Positions 47,001-58,217 of a stretch of DNA of 64,000 nt are shown piece after piece (the stretch's first letter is position 1; each line of letters begins with the position of its first letter). The DNA lies in NCBI GenBank assembly GCA_033439795.1, contig JAUTDP010000006.1, positions 1,116,001 through 1,180,000 on the forward strand, in the 5' to 3' direction. The notes beneath the pieces are model-generated. The model had not been told where the DNA came from. It saw nothing but the letters and a program-made list of their open reading frames with translations, and did not search any database. This DNA comes from Sordaria brevicollis. Taxonomy: Eukaryota > Ascomycota > Sordariomycetes > Sordariales > Sordariaceae. Made by a program: the position numbers and the translations under genes.

Positions 47001-48382
47001 GGCTGTGACTCCGGCTGTGAGGGCATCGCGGCGTAGGCCCCAGGTCGAGAAAAGGGGATGGGACTGCTGCCACAAGTGGGGAAGATGGTGGTTTGGGGAC
47101 GAATTGGATGGGGCTCATTCGAGTTGGAGTTCACAAATGTCTGAATTGCGACTTGTAGAGGTACCTCTACTTGGAGTTGACATCGATACGTGGCTAACTT
47201 AGCGTGGCCCAAGAAGTTTTTGGGGCCAATGCCACTTCTCAAAAAGCCATGGGGAAGAGATGAGACAGGCCGCTACACCAGAATCGGTTAGCGCTGAAGG
47301 TTTTGGTTGAGGGTGTTGAGCTGCAATGGAGGGGCGGGGGGAGGCGCGTGTCTATCATTGACAGGGGCTGCGGGGGGTCAAAGTGGCATTCAACATTTGT
47401 GAAATTGAGCCAAACAGGCCAAACAAGCCGCCAGAAACGAAAACAATGTTGGTTCACCATTTTCCGAGGAAACTCGCAGTGTTTTTCTAATTGCTTCGCT
47501 TTGACGCGAGTAATATGGACATCCATCAGTCCGTCAAACCCCATCTTCTTGATGTTTGGCGTGAGTAGCCTGGTCCTGCAACCCGGGTCATTCCCTGTCA
47601 ACAATTGACGGACACAGCTCCCTGGCCGCCTGGCCGCAAAAGGATGTCAAGTGGAAGTTCAGTGGAAGTTGAGTTCCCGTCGTCAAAGTTTCCCTATAGT
47701 GTTGACGGCCGATGAGGTACGCAAGTAGAGGTACGCATGTCGTAGAAGTGTAGGTATCGTATGTAATGTACCATGTAAGAAAGAAGTTGGTGAATTGAAC
47801 AAAAGTCGGGTAGGCGCCACTCCCATGTATGCATGTATGTATCGCGCCTTCCCCCTTCCTCCCCCCTCGACGGAGTCCACGCACTTCCTTCGGTCTCCTT
47901 CAGATTGGATTTCACCCCTCCCATCCTTCCATCCTCCATCCCTTTCTCGTCCGATCCGCTCCTTCGGGGTTTAGCACTACATCCTTGTGCTCTTTCTTCG
48001 CCGCCTGCCATATCTTACAGGCTTCTTTCTTTTTTGTCTGGTGTGTCAGTCTACTCTCCCCCTCCCTGCGTTCCCATCTTTCTGGGTCAACCTCATTTTC
48101 TTCTTGCTTGTACTCAGAACCTTCAGCATCTTGAAGGTCATCTGCAGTTCCGTGTCCCCCCTTTCTGTTGCCTTTGCTGGCATCCACGGAAGTGTGTTTA
48201 AACTCCAGAACTGACATCATCTGCTTGCCTTTTAGCAGCTTTCACATAGCCAGACGACGGGCACGCCATCTAGTTGATTGCATTATACCCCGGGATACGC
48301 CTCATCGGACAGATCCCCGCCCATACGGACCCTACTCTCTACCAAAACTCGCCAAAGACTATACCCCAGCAAACCACCCAAG
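44035..48382. promoter_or_regulatory. shared upstream region of the divergent FAS beta and FAS alpha genes
   Basis: The two start codons are about 4.5 kb apart and point away from each other. I found no protein, tRNA or 5S rRNA gene inside. Open frames up to about 200 codons (such as + strand 44,910-45,515) overlap each other in several frames and have no domain character. CT-rich sequence before 48,383 and GA-rich sequence after 44,100 on the + strand (CT-rich in the FAS beta sense) are typical fungal promoter and leader tracts. Co-regulation through this region is an inference from the arrangement. Confidence 0.55.
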
Positions 48383-51300
48383 ATGCGTCCCGAGGTCGAG
48401 CAAGAGCTCGCCCACACCCTGCTCGTCGAGCTCCTTGCCTACCAGTTTGCCTCTCCCGTGAGATGGATTGAGACGCAAGATGTCTTCCTCGCTGAGAAGA
48501 CGGCCGAGCGGATTGTAGAAATTGGTCCCGCCGACACGCTCGGTGGCATGGCCAGGAGGACACTTGCCTCCAAGTACGAAGCTTTCGACGCCGCCAAGTC
48601 AGTTCAAAGACAGATCCTTTGCTACAACAAGGATGCGAAGGAAATCTACTACGATGTAGACCCCGTGGAGGAAGAGCCTGAGCCGGTTGCGGCGGCTAGC
48701 TCATCATCTAGTGCCCCCGCCCCTGCTGCGGCTGCTGCTCCGGCTGTCGCTGCCGCTGCTCCTGCGGCCCCAAGTGCTGGTCCCCCCGCTTCAGTTCCTG
48801 ATGCCCCAGTTCCCGCCCTCGACATTGTCAGGTCGTTGATTGCCCAGAAGCTCAAGAAGCCCTTTGCTGAAATTCCTTTGAGCAAGGCTATCAAGGATTT
48901 GGTTGGAGGTGAGATTGAACCATATCCTTTTACTGACCTGTGGAGATGACTGACATAATCTACGTACAGGCAAGTCGACTCTACAGAACGAAATCCTCGG
49001 TGATCTAGGCAAGGAGTTCGGATCTACACCAGAGAAGCCCGAAGATACACCACTGGATGAGTTGGGTGCTGCTATGCAGGCTACCTTCGACGGTAACCTG
49101 GGCAAGACTACCCAGGGTCTGATCGCTCGTCTAATTTCCTCCAAGATGCCCGGTGGCTTCAACATCACATCAGCACGCAAATACCTTGAGACAAGGTGGG
49201 GCCTCGGCTCTGGCCGTCAGGACGGTGCTCTTTTGCTCGCCATCACCATGGAACCTCCAGCTCGTCTTGGCTCCGAAGCCGATGCCAAGGCTTACTTGGA
49301 CGACGTTTCTCAAAAGTACGCCTCTCATGCTGGCATCAGCTTGTCCACCGCGGCTGCGGCTGGCCCTGCTGCCGGTGGCGGAGGCGGCATGATGATGGAC
49401 CCCGCTGCCATCGAGGCCCTTACCAGCGACCAGAAGGCCATGTTCAAGCAACAGTTGGAGCTGATCGCCAGATATCTCAAGATCGATATCCGTGCTGGAG
49501 ACAAGGCCTTCCAGGCGTCCCAGGAATCTTCAAAGGTTCTGCAGTCACAGCTGGATCTTTGGATGGCCGAGCACGGTGATTTCTACGCTGCCGGTATCGA
49601 ACCCGTCTTTAGCTCGCTCAAGGCTCGCGTGTACGATTCTTCCTGGAACTGGGCTCGCCAGGATGCTCTCAGCATGTACTACGATATTATCTTCGGCAGG
49701 TTGAAGGCTGTCGACCGCGAGATTGTCAGCCAGTGCATCCGCATTATGAACCGCTCAAACCCCACCCTCCTGGAATTCATGCAATATCACATCGACAACT
49801 GCCCTACGGAGCGCGGAGAGACTTATCAACTTGCCAAGGAGTTGGGTGCTCAGCTTATTGAGAACTGTAAGGAGGTTCTCAACGTCGACCCTGTCTACAA
49901 GGACGTTGGTGTCCCTACCGGTCCCCGTACCACCATCGACGCTCGTGGCAACATCAAGTACGAGGAGATTCCTCGTGCCAGCTGCCGCAAGCTCGAGCAC
50001 TACGTGCAGCAGATGGCTGAGGGCGGCAAGATCTCTGAATACAGCAACCGTACCAAGGTTGAGAACGACCTTGCTCGCATCTACAAGTTGATCAGACAAC
50101 AGCACAAGCTCTCCAAGAACTCTCACCTCGAGATCAAGTCTCTTTATGCCGAGGTCATCAGGTCTCTGAGCATGAACGAGAGCCAAATTATGCCCAAGGA
50201 GTCTAGCGTGTCCAAGTCATCTTCCAAGTCTAAGGGCAAGACTGAGACGATTCCATTCCTCCACCTTCGCAAGAAGTCCGAGCACGGCTGGGATTACAGC
50301 AAGAAGCTCACCGGCCTCTACCTCGACTGCTTGGAGCAGGCAGCCAAGAACGGTGTTACCTTCGCCAACAAGTATGTGCTCATGACTGGTGCGGGTGCCG
50401 GTTCCATCGGTGCCGAGGTTCTCCAAGGTCTCATCAGCGGTGGTGCCAAGGTCATTGTCACGACCAGCCGTTTCTCCCGTGAGGTTACCGAGTACTACCA
50501 GTCCATGTATGCCAGATTCGGCTCTCGTGGCTCTCAGCTCGTTGTGGTCCCCTTCAACCAGGGTAGCGTGCAGGACATCAACGCCTTGGTCGATTACATC
50601 TACGACACCAAGACTGGTCTTGGCTGGGATCTTGACTACATTGTTCCCTTCGCCGCCATTTCTGAGCAGGGTCGCCAGATCGACGGCATTGACTCCAAGT
50701 CCGAGTTGGCTCACCGTATCATGTTGACTAACCTAATCCGCCTCCTTGGCAACGTCAAGGCTCAGAAGGCCACTCGCGGTTTCGAGACTCGTCCCGCCCA
50801 GGTCATCCTTCCGCTCTCTCCCAACCACGGCACCTTCGGCAGCGATGGTCTCTACTCCGAGTCCAAGCTCGGCCTCGAGACCCTCTTCAACAGGTGGCAT
50901 GCCGAGGACTGGGCCAACTACCTCACCATCTGTGGTGCCATCATTGGTTGGACTCGTGGTACCGGTCTCATGTCTGGTAACAACCTGGTTGCTGAGGGTG
51001 TTGAGAACTTCGGTGTCCGCACCTTCTCCCAACAGGAGATGGCCTTCAACTTGCTTGGCCTCATGTCGCCTACTATTGTTGACCTGTGCCAGAACGAGCC
51101 TGTCTTCGCTGATCTGAACGGCGGTCTTCAGTTCATCACCAACTTGAACGAGACCATGACTAGCCAGCGCAAGAACCTTATGGAGACCAGCGATATCCGC
51201 AAGGCCGTTACCAAGGAGACTGCTATCGAGAACAAGATCGTCAATGGCGAGGACTCCGAGGCTCTGTATAAGAAGAAGGTCATCGAGCCTCGTGCCAACA

Positions 51301-54079
51301 TCAAGTTTGACTTCCCGACCTTGCCTGACTGGAAGTCCGAGGTTGCTCCTCTCAATGACAAGCTCAAGGGTATGGTTGACCTGGAGAAGGTCGTCGTTGT
51401 CACTGGTTTCGCCGAGGTTGGCCCCTGGGGTAACTCCAGAACTCGCTGGGAGATGGAGGCCTATGGCGAGTTCTCTCTTGAGGGCTGCATTGAGATGGCC
51501 TGGATCATGGGTCTGATCAAGAATCACAACGGTCCCATCAAGGGCAAGCCTTACTCTGGTTGGGTTGATGCCAAGACCGGCGAGCCCGTTGACGACAAGG
51601 ACATCAAGCCGAAGTATGAGAAGTACATCCTCGAACACTCTGGTATCCGTCTGATCGAGCCTGAGCTGTTCGAAGGTTACGACCCCAACAAGAAGCAGCT
51701 TCTTCATGAGGTTGTCATTGAGGAAGATCTCGATCCCTTTGAGGCCACCAAGGAAACCGCAGAGGAGTTCAAGAGAGAGCATGGCGACAAGGTTGACATC
51801 TTCGAGATTCCCGAGACTGGTCAGTACACTGTCCGTCTGAAGAAGGGTGCCTCGCTCTGGATCCCCAAGGCTCTGCGCTTCGACCGTCTGGTCGCTGGCC
51901 AGATTCCTACTGGATGGGACGCCAAGCGTTATGGTATCCCCGAGGACATCATTTCTCAGGTCGACCCCGTTGCTCTCTTCGTTCTTGTGTCTACTGTGGA
52001 GGCTCTACTCTCTTCCGGTATCACCGATCCGTATGAGTTCTACAAGTATGTCCATGTCTCTGAAGTGGGTAACTGCGTCGGTTCCGGTATGGGCGGTGCT
52101 ACTGCACTCCGTAACATGCACCGCGACAGATTCCTTGACAAGCCTGTCCAGAACGATATTCTTCAGGAGTCCTTCATCAACACCATGGCCGCCTGGGTCA
52201 ACATGCTGCTGATCTCGTCTTCTGGGCCCATCAAGACTCCAGTCGGTGCTTGCGCCACTGCCGTCGAGTCTATCGATATCGGTTACGAGACCATCATGGA
52301 GGGCAAGGCCCGCGTCTGCTTCGTTGGTGGTTTCGATGACTTCGGTGAGGAGGGCTCTTATGAGTTCGCCAACATGAAGGCTACCAGCAACGCTGTTGAT
52401 GAATTTGCCCATGGTCGCACGCCCAAGGAGATGTCTAGGCCTACCACTACCACAAGAAACGGCTTCATGGAGTCGCAGGGTAGCGGTGTTCAGGTCATCA
52501 TGACTGCCAAGCTTGCTTTGGATATGGGTGTCCCCATCTATGGTATTCTTGCTCTGACCACCACCGCTTCTGACAAGATCGGTCGCTCCGTTCCTGCCCC
52601 TGGCAAGGGTGTTCTTACTACTGCTCGTGAGCGCCAGGGTGGCCTCCCCTCGCCTCTGCTCGACATCAAGTACAGACGTCGCCAAATCGAGCGCCGGAAG
52701 AAGCAGCTTGAAAACGAGAAGGAGGAAGAGCTCGAGTACCTTGCCGATGAGATCGAGGCCCTCAAGGCCGAAGGCAGGCCGCAAAATGAGATCGATGACT
52801 ATGCCCGCCACAGAACTCAACACATCGAGGAGGAGGCCGAAAGGCAGGTCAAGGAAGTCCTCCGCAGTTACGGCAACAACTTCTGGAAGGGCGATGCTAC
52901 TATTGCTCCCCTTCGTGGTGCCCTCGCTACTTGGGGCCTCACTATTGACGATCTTGACGTCGCTTCTTTCCACGGTACTTCCACCAAAGCCAACGACAAG
53001 AATGAGTCGTCTGTCATCTGCCAGCAGCTTCGCCATCTCGGCCGCAAGAAGGGCAATGCCGTTCTCGGTATTTTCCAAAAGTATCTCACTGGTCATCCCA
53101 AGGGTGCTGCTGGTGCCTGGATGATGAACGGCTGTTTGCAGGTGCTCAACAGTGGCCTTGTCCCCGGAAACCGCAACGCCGACAACGTCGACGCTGTTAT
53201 GGAGGAGTTTGACTACATTGTTTACCCTAGCAGGAGTATCCAGACTGATGGTGTCAAGGCCTTCTCTGTTACATCGTTTGGTTTCGGCCAGAAGGGTGCT
53301 CAGGCCATTGGTGTTCATCCCAAGTACCTTTATGCCACTCTTGACGAGGAGACGTTCAACGCTTACCGCACCAAGGTGGAGGCTCGTCAGAAGAAGGCCT
53401 ACCGCTTCTTCCACACCGGTCTCATCAACAACACCTTGTTCGTTGCCAAGGATAACTCTCCCTACACTGACGACCAGCTCCAGTCGGTTCTTCTCAACCC
53501 TAAGGCCCGTGTCACTGAGGACCAGACCGGTCAGCTCACGTACCCCCCTGACTTCATGGAGCCCGAGCCGGCTCCGAAGCCGCAGAAGAAGAGCGCGGAG
53601 TCTCTTGAGTCGACTGTTGCGCGTGCTGCAAACCGTCTCAAGAACAGCAACACCCGTGTTGGCTTCGATGTCGAGGAGATCTCTTCCATCAACATCGACA
53701 ACGAAACTTTCCTGGAGCGCAACTTCACCGAGGCTGAGGTTCAATACTGCAAGGCCCCTAGCACTGGCCGGTCGCCGCAGAAGTCGTTTGCCGGTCGCTG
53801 GAGCGCAAAGGAGGCTGTCTTCAAGTCCCTTGGTGTTACTGGCCAAGGCGCTGGTGCATCCTTGAAGGATATCGAGATTCTGTCGGATAACAACGGCGGT
53901 CCCGTTGTCAAGGTAAGCATCCTTTTTCCCTTTCCTGGTTGCTGATCAGTTTGCTAACAACCTCATAGTTGCATGGTGCTGCTTTGGAGGCCGCTAACAA
54001 GGCTGGCGTTTCCAAGGTCAATGTGACGCTGTCCTATTCTGACAGCCATGCTGTTGCCATTGCCACCGCTCACTTCTAG
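48383..54079 (+). CDS. fas2: fatty acid synthase subunit alpha
   Basis: Alpha chain of fungal type I fatty acid synthase, carrying the acyl carrier, ketoreductase, ketosynthase and phosphopantetheinyl transferase. Three exons (48383-48908, 48970-53912 and 53969-54079) join in frame to 1,859 residues (yeast Fas2 1,887). After [20 protein letters not shown] and an Ala/Pro linker comes the acyl carrier domain with [14 protein letters not shown], the attachment Ser being residue 178. The ketoreductase has [16 protein letters not shown] (about 645-660). The ketosynthase has Cys1270 in [11 protein letters not shown], His1510 in [10 protein letters not shown] and His1551 in [10 protein letters not shown]. 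The C-terminal transferase domain begins near 1735 ([12 protein letters not shown]) and includes [12 protein letters not shown], completed by the 37-codon last exon (ending [10 protein letters not shown]). All catalytic residues are present. The first intron splits the codon just before the carrier Ser motif. Codon use is strongly biased to C-ending codons, as in highly expressed genes. Confidence 0.98.
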
Positions 54080-55427
54080 AAGAAGAGAAGAGACGGAAGC
54101 GATGAGCAATGGGAACTGGTCTAACCACTTACGCATCTTATGGAATCAGTGACCTTGCCTTGCCGAATTTCACTATTGAACAACCATGGAAGTTGGCAGT
54201 TATCTGGAAGGGAGGCAGAGGGTGATCGGTTGCAGGAGTTATAAAATCTCATTTATTATTAGCATTTCTTTGGCGGCTGGGCGGATATTTTAGATGCTGG
54301 ATTTTAGCTATATGGTAGCAAAAGTGTGTAGTAGGAATTGAAATATAGACATTCAAAGGTTCTTCTGACAAAGGCATTTTCCACGGCGGCATACTGGTTC
54401 CAGCGGGAAACTGTGAACGGTTTGTTGGCCTCAAGTATCTCGACGTTAAACGCCGTGTTACCAAACCCCGCGAACTTGTGCTCGGTGTTATCTGGGCCTT
54501 ATCAAGACGTCATGGCAGGTCACCTTGACAATGCCAGATTGGCCAATCAGATAGCTCAATCCCGTGAGTGACGCTGATCGGGAACAAGGGAGAGGCAGAG
54601 GGCCATAAAATCCGATCACCTCCGAGTGGTAGGCTCACATCTTGGAAGTCTCTTGGCTTCCATTCCGGCGCCCGTTGGCAGCCTTGGATCGGCAGCCGGC
54701 GCTGGCCGCACTTCAAAGTAACCGAAAGCAAGGGACCAGATCCACCGATATAATCGACGACCTATCGCGTATCGGCGGCAGGCGGGTAAAGGAGCAGCGG
54801 GGAAGGACACGGGGAACAGGACAAGATTCCTAAAGAGAAACAGGATTGTTTAGGTGGTAAATGTTTCGGCTTTGATGTTTCATAGATTGGTGATATGGCT
54901 CAGTAGGGGGTATCTACTGACAGCCGTTTGATGCTCTTATCACCTTCCGCTTGCTGTTTACTCGGACTAAGACAGACTATAAAGAACCATCTTCTTCCCG
55001 AGCTAGGTGTTCCTATTTCCTTTCCCCGTTTTTGGGGGGTTTGATGCATTTTCCCACCATTGCCTATTAGCAACAAGACGTTAATGAAATCACAGCACGA
55101 CAACTTCTACCTGTCACCGTTCCACTTGCGTCAGCTTAATTGTCCAACCGTTACAACGCCGACTTGAGTCTCCCACGTCTTGTACGAATCCCGCCAGATC
55201 TGTCTTCTACCAGCCAACGGCGAACCTGATACTCGATACGCAAACTATCGGCATTATACAACAGTCTCATCCATCCGAAAAAGTTGAATCGGAACGGGCC
55301 GCAACTCATCCGAAGTCCGACCACGAGGGGCCTTCCCGACCGTTCCCTTCGCTTCCCAGCACGGTACCTGCATACTTGGGGAACTTTTGGAGAATCAGCT
55401 CTCTTTATACGATACAACCCAGACATC
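54080..55427. other. intergenic between the FAS alpha and guanine deaminase genes
   Basis: It contains the FAS alpha 3' side and the guanine deaminase promoter. No further gene is seen; short frames are incoherent. Confidence 0.6.
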
Positions 55428-56915
55428 ATGGGTTCCCACGAACAAACAACCCTGGTTACCCAGAACCAGCTCTTCTACGGCACCTTTATTTACCCCAAGA
55501 CGCTGACCGATCTCGAATATCTCTACAATACCGCCGTCGCCGTTGATCAGAATGGCACCATCGTTGCTATCGAGCGAGACTGTGATCTCTCACAGGCCAC
55601 CGACACCCTTCTTCCACGCCTCGGCTGGGCTGCGGATAGCGTCACCATACATTCCTCCTCAGCTTCCCATAATCAGTTCTTCTTCCCCGGCTTCATCGAC
55701 ACTCACCTACACGCCCCGCAATATCCCAACGTCGGCATATTCGGCAAGTCCACGCTCCTCGACTGGCTCGAGACCTACACATTCCCGCTCGAAGCCTCGC
55801 TCTCGGACCCAGTCAAGGCCCGGACCGTCTACAACCGCGTCATCCGCAAGACCCTGAGTCACGGCACCACGTGCGCCGCCTACTACGCCACCAAAGACGT
55901 CACCACCACCAACCTGCTCGCCGACCTGTGCCTGCGCGCCGGCCAGCGCGCCCTCGTCGGCCGCGTGTGCATGGACCAGCTATCGCCCGACTACTACCGC
56001 GACGCCTCGGCCGCCGACTCCGTAGCCGCCACCCGGGAATCGATCGCCTACATCCAATCCATCGATCCGACCGGCTCCATTGTCCGGCCCGTCATCACGC
56101 CGCGCTTCGCGCCCTCGTGCTCCGCGCCGCTGATGGCCGACCTCGGCAAGCTAGCCGCCGAGACGGGTCTGCCCGTCCAGACGCACATCTCCGAAAACGA
56201 AGGCGAGATCGATCTGGTCCGGGAACTGTTTCCCGCGAAAGAGATTGGCGCAAAGGGGGATAGTTACACGCATGTGTACGACACATTTGGGCTCCTGACG
56301 GACAAGACCATCCTGGCGCACGGCGTGCACTTGTCGGAGGAAGAGGTGGAGATTATCAAAGCTAGGGGAAGCAAGGTTAGTCACTGCCCGTGCAGCAACA
56401 GCGCCATCACGAGCGGCGCGGCAAGGGTGCGGTGGCTGCTGGAGCGCGGCGTCGAGGTCGGGCTCGGCACGGATATGAGCGGCGGGTATAGCCCGTCGGT
56501 GCTGGAGGCGGCGAGGCAGGCGGCGTTGGTGAGCAGGCATGTTGCAATGGGGTGCGCGCCTGCTGATGCAAAGGACAGCAAGGTGGTGAACAAGGACGGG
56601 ATTGATAGGGAGAGGGCCAAGTTGACGGTGGAGGAGGTGTTGTATTTGGCTACGAAGGGAGGAGCGGAGCTGGTGGGGATGAAGGGCAAGGTGGGCGGGT
56701 TTGAGGTGGGCATGGAGTGGGATGCGCAGCTGATTGGCCTTGGGAGGGATGTTGCGGATGGAGAGTATGAGGCTCAAGACGAGGAGGAAGGGAACGTAGA
56801 TGTGTTTGGGTGGGAGAGTTGGCCGGATAGGGTGGCCAAGTGGGTGTACAACGGTGATGATAGGAACACGAGAAAGGTTTGGGTTAAGGGGAGGTTGGTG
56901 CATGAGAGGAAGTAG
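55428..56915 (+). CDS. gud1: guanine deaminase (guanase)
   Basis: Zinc-dependent amidohydrolase converting guanine to xanthine and ammonia in purine salvage. Single exon of 495 residues starting MGSHEQTTLVTQNQLFYGTF. An upstream in-frame ATG at 55284 adds 48 residues without conservation and is rejected as the start. Metal ligands are visible in family order: the HxH of PGFIDTHLHAPQ (about 88-97), His in LPVQTHISENEGEIDLV (about 243-250), His in TILAHGVHLSEEEVE (about 295) and Asp in VGLGTDMSGGYSPSVLEA (about 346). SHCPCSNSAITSG and the guanase-specific HAPQYPNVGIFG support guanine deaminase over other amidohydrolases. The C terminus (WPDRVAKWVYNGDDRNTRKV) is typical. The length is close to the yeast enzyme Gud1 (489). 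Confidence 0.96.
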   Translation: MGSHEQTTLVTQNQLFYGTFIYPKTLTDLEYLYNTAVAVDQNGTIVAIERDCDLSQATDTLLPRLGWAADSVTIHSSSASHNQFFFPGFIDTHLHAPQYPNVGIFGKSTLLDWLETYTFPLEASLSDPVKARTVYNRVIRKTLSHGTTCAAYYATKDVTTTNLLADLCLRAGQRALVGRVCMDQLSPDYYRDASAADSVAATRESIAYIQSIDPTGSIVRPVITPRFAPSCSAPLMADLGKLAAETGLPVQTHISENEGEIDLVRELFPAKEIGAKGDSYTHVYDTFGLLTDKTILAHGVHLSEEEVEIIKARGSKVSHCPCSNSAITSGAARVRWLLERGVEVGLGTDMSGGYSPSVLEAARQAALVSRHVAMGCAPADAKDSKVVNKDGIDRERAKLTVEEVLYLATKGGAELVGMKGKVGGFEVGMEWDAQLIGLGRDVADGEYEAQDEEEGNVDVFGWESWPDRVAKWVYNGDDRNTRKVWVKGRLVHERK

Positions 56916-57243
56916 ACCGCCGGGTGAGCAGGGTTTTCTTCATTTTGATGTCTTCTTGAGTTTCTGCCGTGCATTGGATACCAGAGGGATATACCATTGG
57001 TTTTGGGTATGGATATGGCACGAGACATGGTGGAATGAAGTTCATAAGCTTCTATGAGCGATTTGTTAAGAGTTTTAATCATACATACTGCTATCACCTT
57101 TCACATTTTACGTGGCATTCGGGTTGTTTGTAATGTATCGGGTGTTGTGAAGATTTGAATGTGACACCGAAGTATCGAGGACGCATCGTAGCAGTGTCAT
57201 GGAGTATGTAGGAACACGAGTCAGACGCCATTTCAACAATTGA

Positions 57244-57317
57244 TCCCTCGTGGCGCAATTGGCTAGCGCGTCAGACTGTTAATCTGGAGGCTGTAAGTTC
57301 GATCCTTACCGAGGGAG
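57244..57317 (+). tRNA. tRNA-Asn (GTT)
   Basis: A 74-nt intronless tRNA. The acceptor stem is TCCCTCG/CGAGGGA with discriminator G, the D arm is GCGC..GCGC, and the anticodon loop CTGTTAA carries GTT within the stem TCAGA/TCTGG. The T arm contains GTTCGATCC. CCA is not encoded. B-box-like GTTCGATCC and A-box-like TGGCGCAATTGG are both intact. Confidence 0.97.
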
Positions 57318-57328
57318 CAAAGATTCTC

Positions 57329-57333
57329 TTTTT
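57329..57333 (+). terminator. RNA polymerase III terminator of tRNA-Asn
   Basis: Five T on the + strand, about 12 bases past the tRNA 3' end. Confidence 0.8.
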
Positions 57334-57606
57334 GCAACTTCTTCTTCCTTTGCACAATTGCTTTTCTTTTGTATTTCGCTCTTTTCCTGTTTCCAGTTTC
57401 AAAGCACACCGGAGTGTCTCTTTTCATTTTTTTGCGGTCGTCTGGGTAAATTTGTGGTTGCGTGAAGTAATTTTCCATCTCATCAACATGGTGACATTCT
57501 TACCCACATCATTTAAGTAACCGACAAGGCAAACGCATCCTTTGAATAGTTCAAAATTCTCAGAACCCAATGCATCTCCGGATTACTCCCTCCTTCAACC
57601 ATCTCC

Positions 57607-58217
57607 TTATTTAACCAACCACCGATCAACTGCCCATCCCGTCGCCACCGCAAACACCGTCTTGTGCAGGATATCAATGACCTGCTCGTTAACCGGCCAT
57701 GTCCATGGCAGCGCGCCCACGCCCGTCCAGTTCTCCAGCGTCTGGTCGATCATCAAGCGAACGCCGACAAAGATCAAGTCGGCAAAGGGTCCCCGGATCC
57801 CGTTCCAGCTCATCAGCGCCCGGATCACACCCGCGGCGGCGCCCTGTCCGTAATGCATTGCCATATTGAGACCCCAGAGCTCCGTGTCGGTCGAGGCGCG
57901 TACCGAGATGAGCCGCTCGAGAGTGCGCGCTGGCACGTACGAGTTGGGACGGGATGTGAAGAGCTGTTCGGACTTTTCGGCGAGGGTCATCCTGTTATAA
58001 CGGGGTGGTTAGCTACCGCAAGCAACTTGAGAGCATGTATGGGTCTTCTTGGTAGGACTCGAACGAAGGCACAGCGAAGGCCAAGGAGATGGGCGCCAAG
58101 TGCTTACATGGTGACGCCGACAAGACCTGCGCCGAGACCGTAGAAGATCACGGAGCTGATGGGGAGTGACGAGGTCACCCGACCAGGAGTGGTGCTTCGC
58201 CGAGGACCGGAAGACAT
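57607..58217 (-). CDS. small membrane protein, 164 aa, unknown function
   Basis: I do not recognise a characterised family. Two exons (58217-58108 and 57991-57607) join in frame across an intron of 116 nt. The start is MSSGPRRSTTPGRVTSSLPI, followed directly by a hydrophobic segment (SSVIFYGLGAGLVGVTMM, about 20-38). Two or three further weakly hydrophobic helices follow: AMHYGQGAAAGVIRALM, GPFADLIFVGVRLMIDQTLE and IDILHKTVFAVATGWAVDRW. The basic Ser/Thr-rich N terminus ahead of a first helix, with Gly-rich helices, would suit a small organellar membrane protein, but location is not proven. The neighbour at the left, tRNA-Asn, is unrelated. The splice junction regenerates an ATG-ATG pair, so translation from the second exon alone (127 codons) is a possible alternative. 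Confidence 0.75.

Noticed and set aside
44035..48382. Search for a dispersed 5S rRNA gene, as is common in Neurospora intergenic DNA
   Set aside because: No match to the expected 5S start or internal control region was seen here or elsewhere in the window by eye.
52005..53846. 613-codon open frame antisense to FAS alpha
   Set aside because: Same cause: a shadow of a highly biased coding sequence, rich in Leu/Val with no recognisable family.
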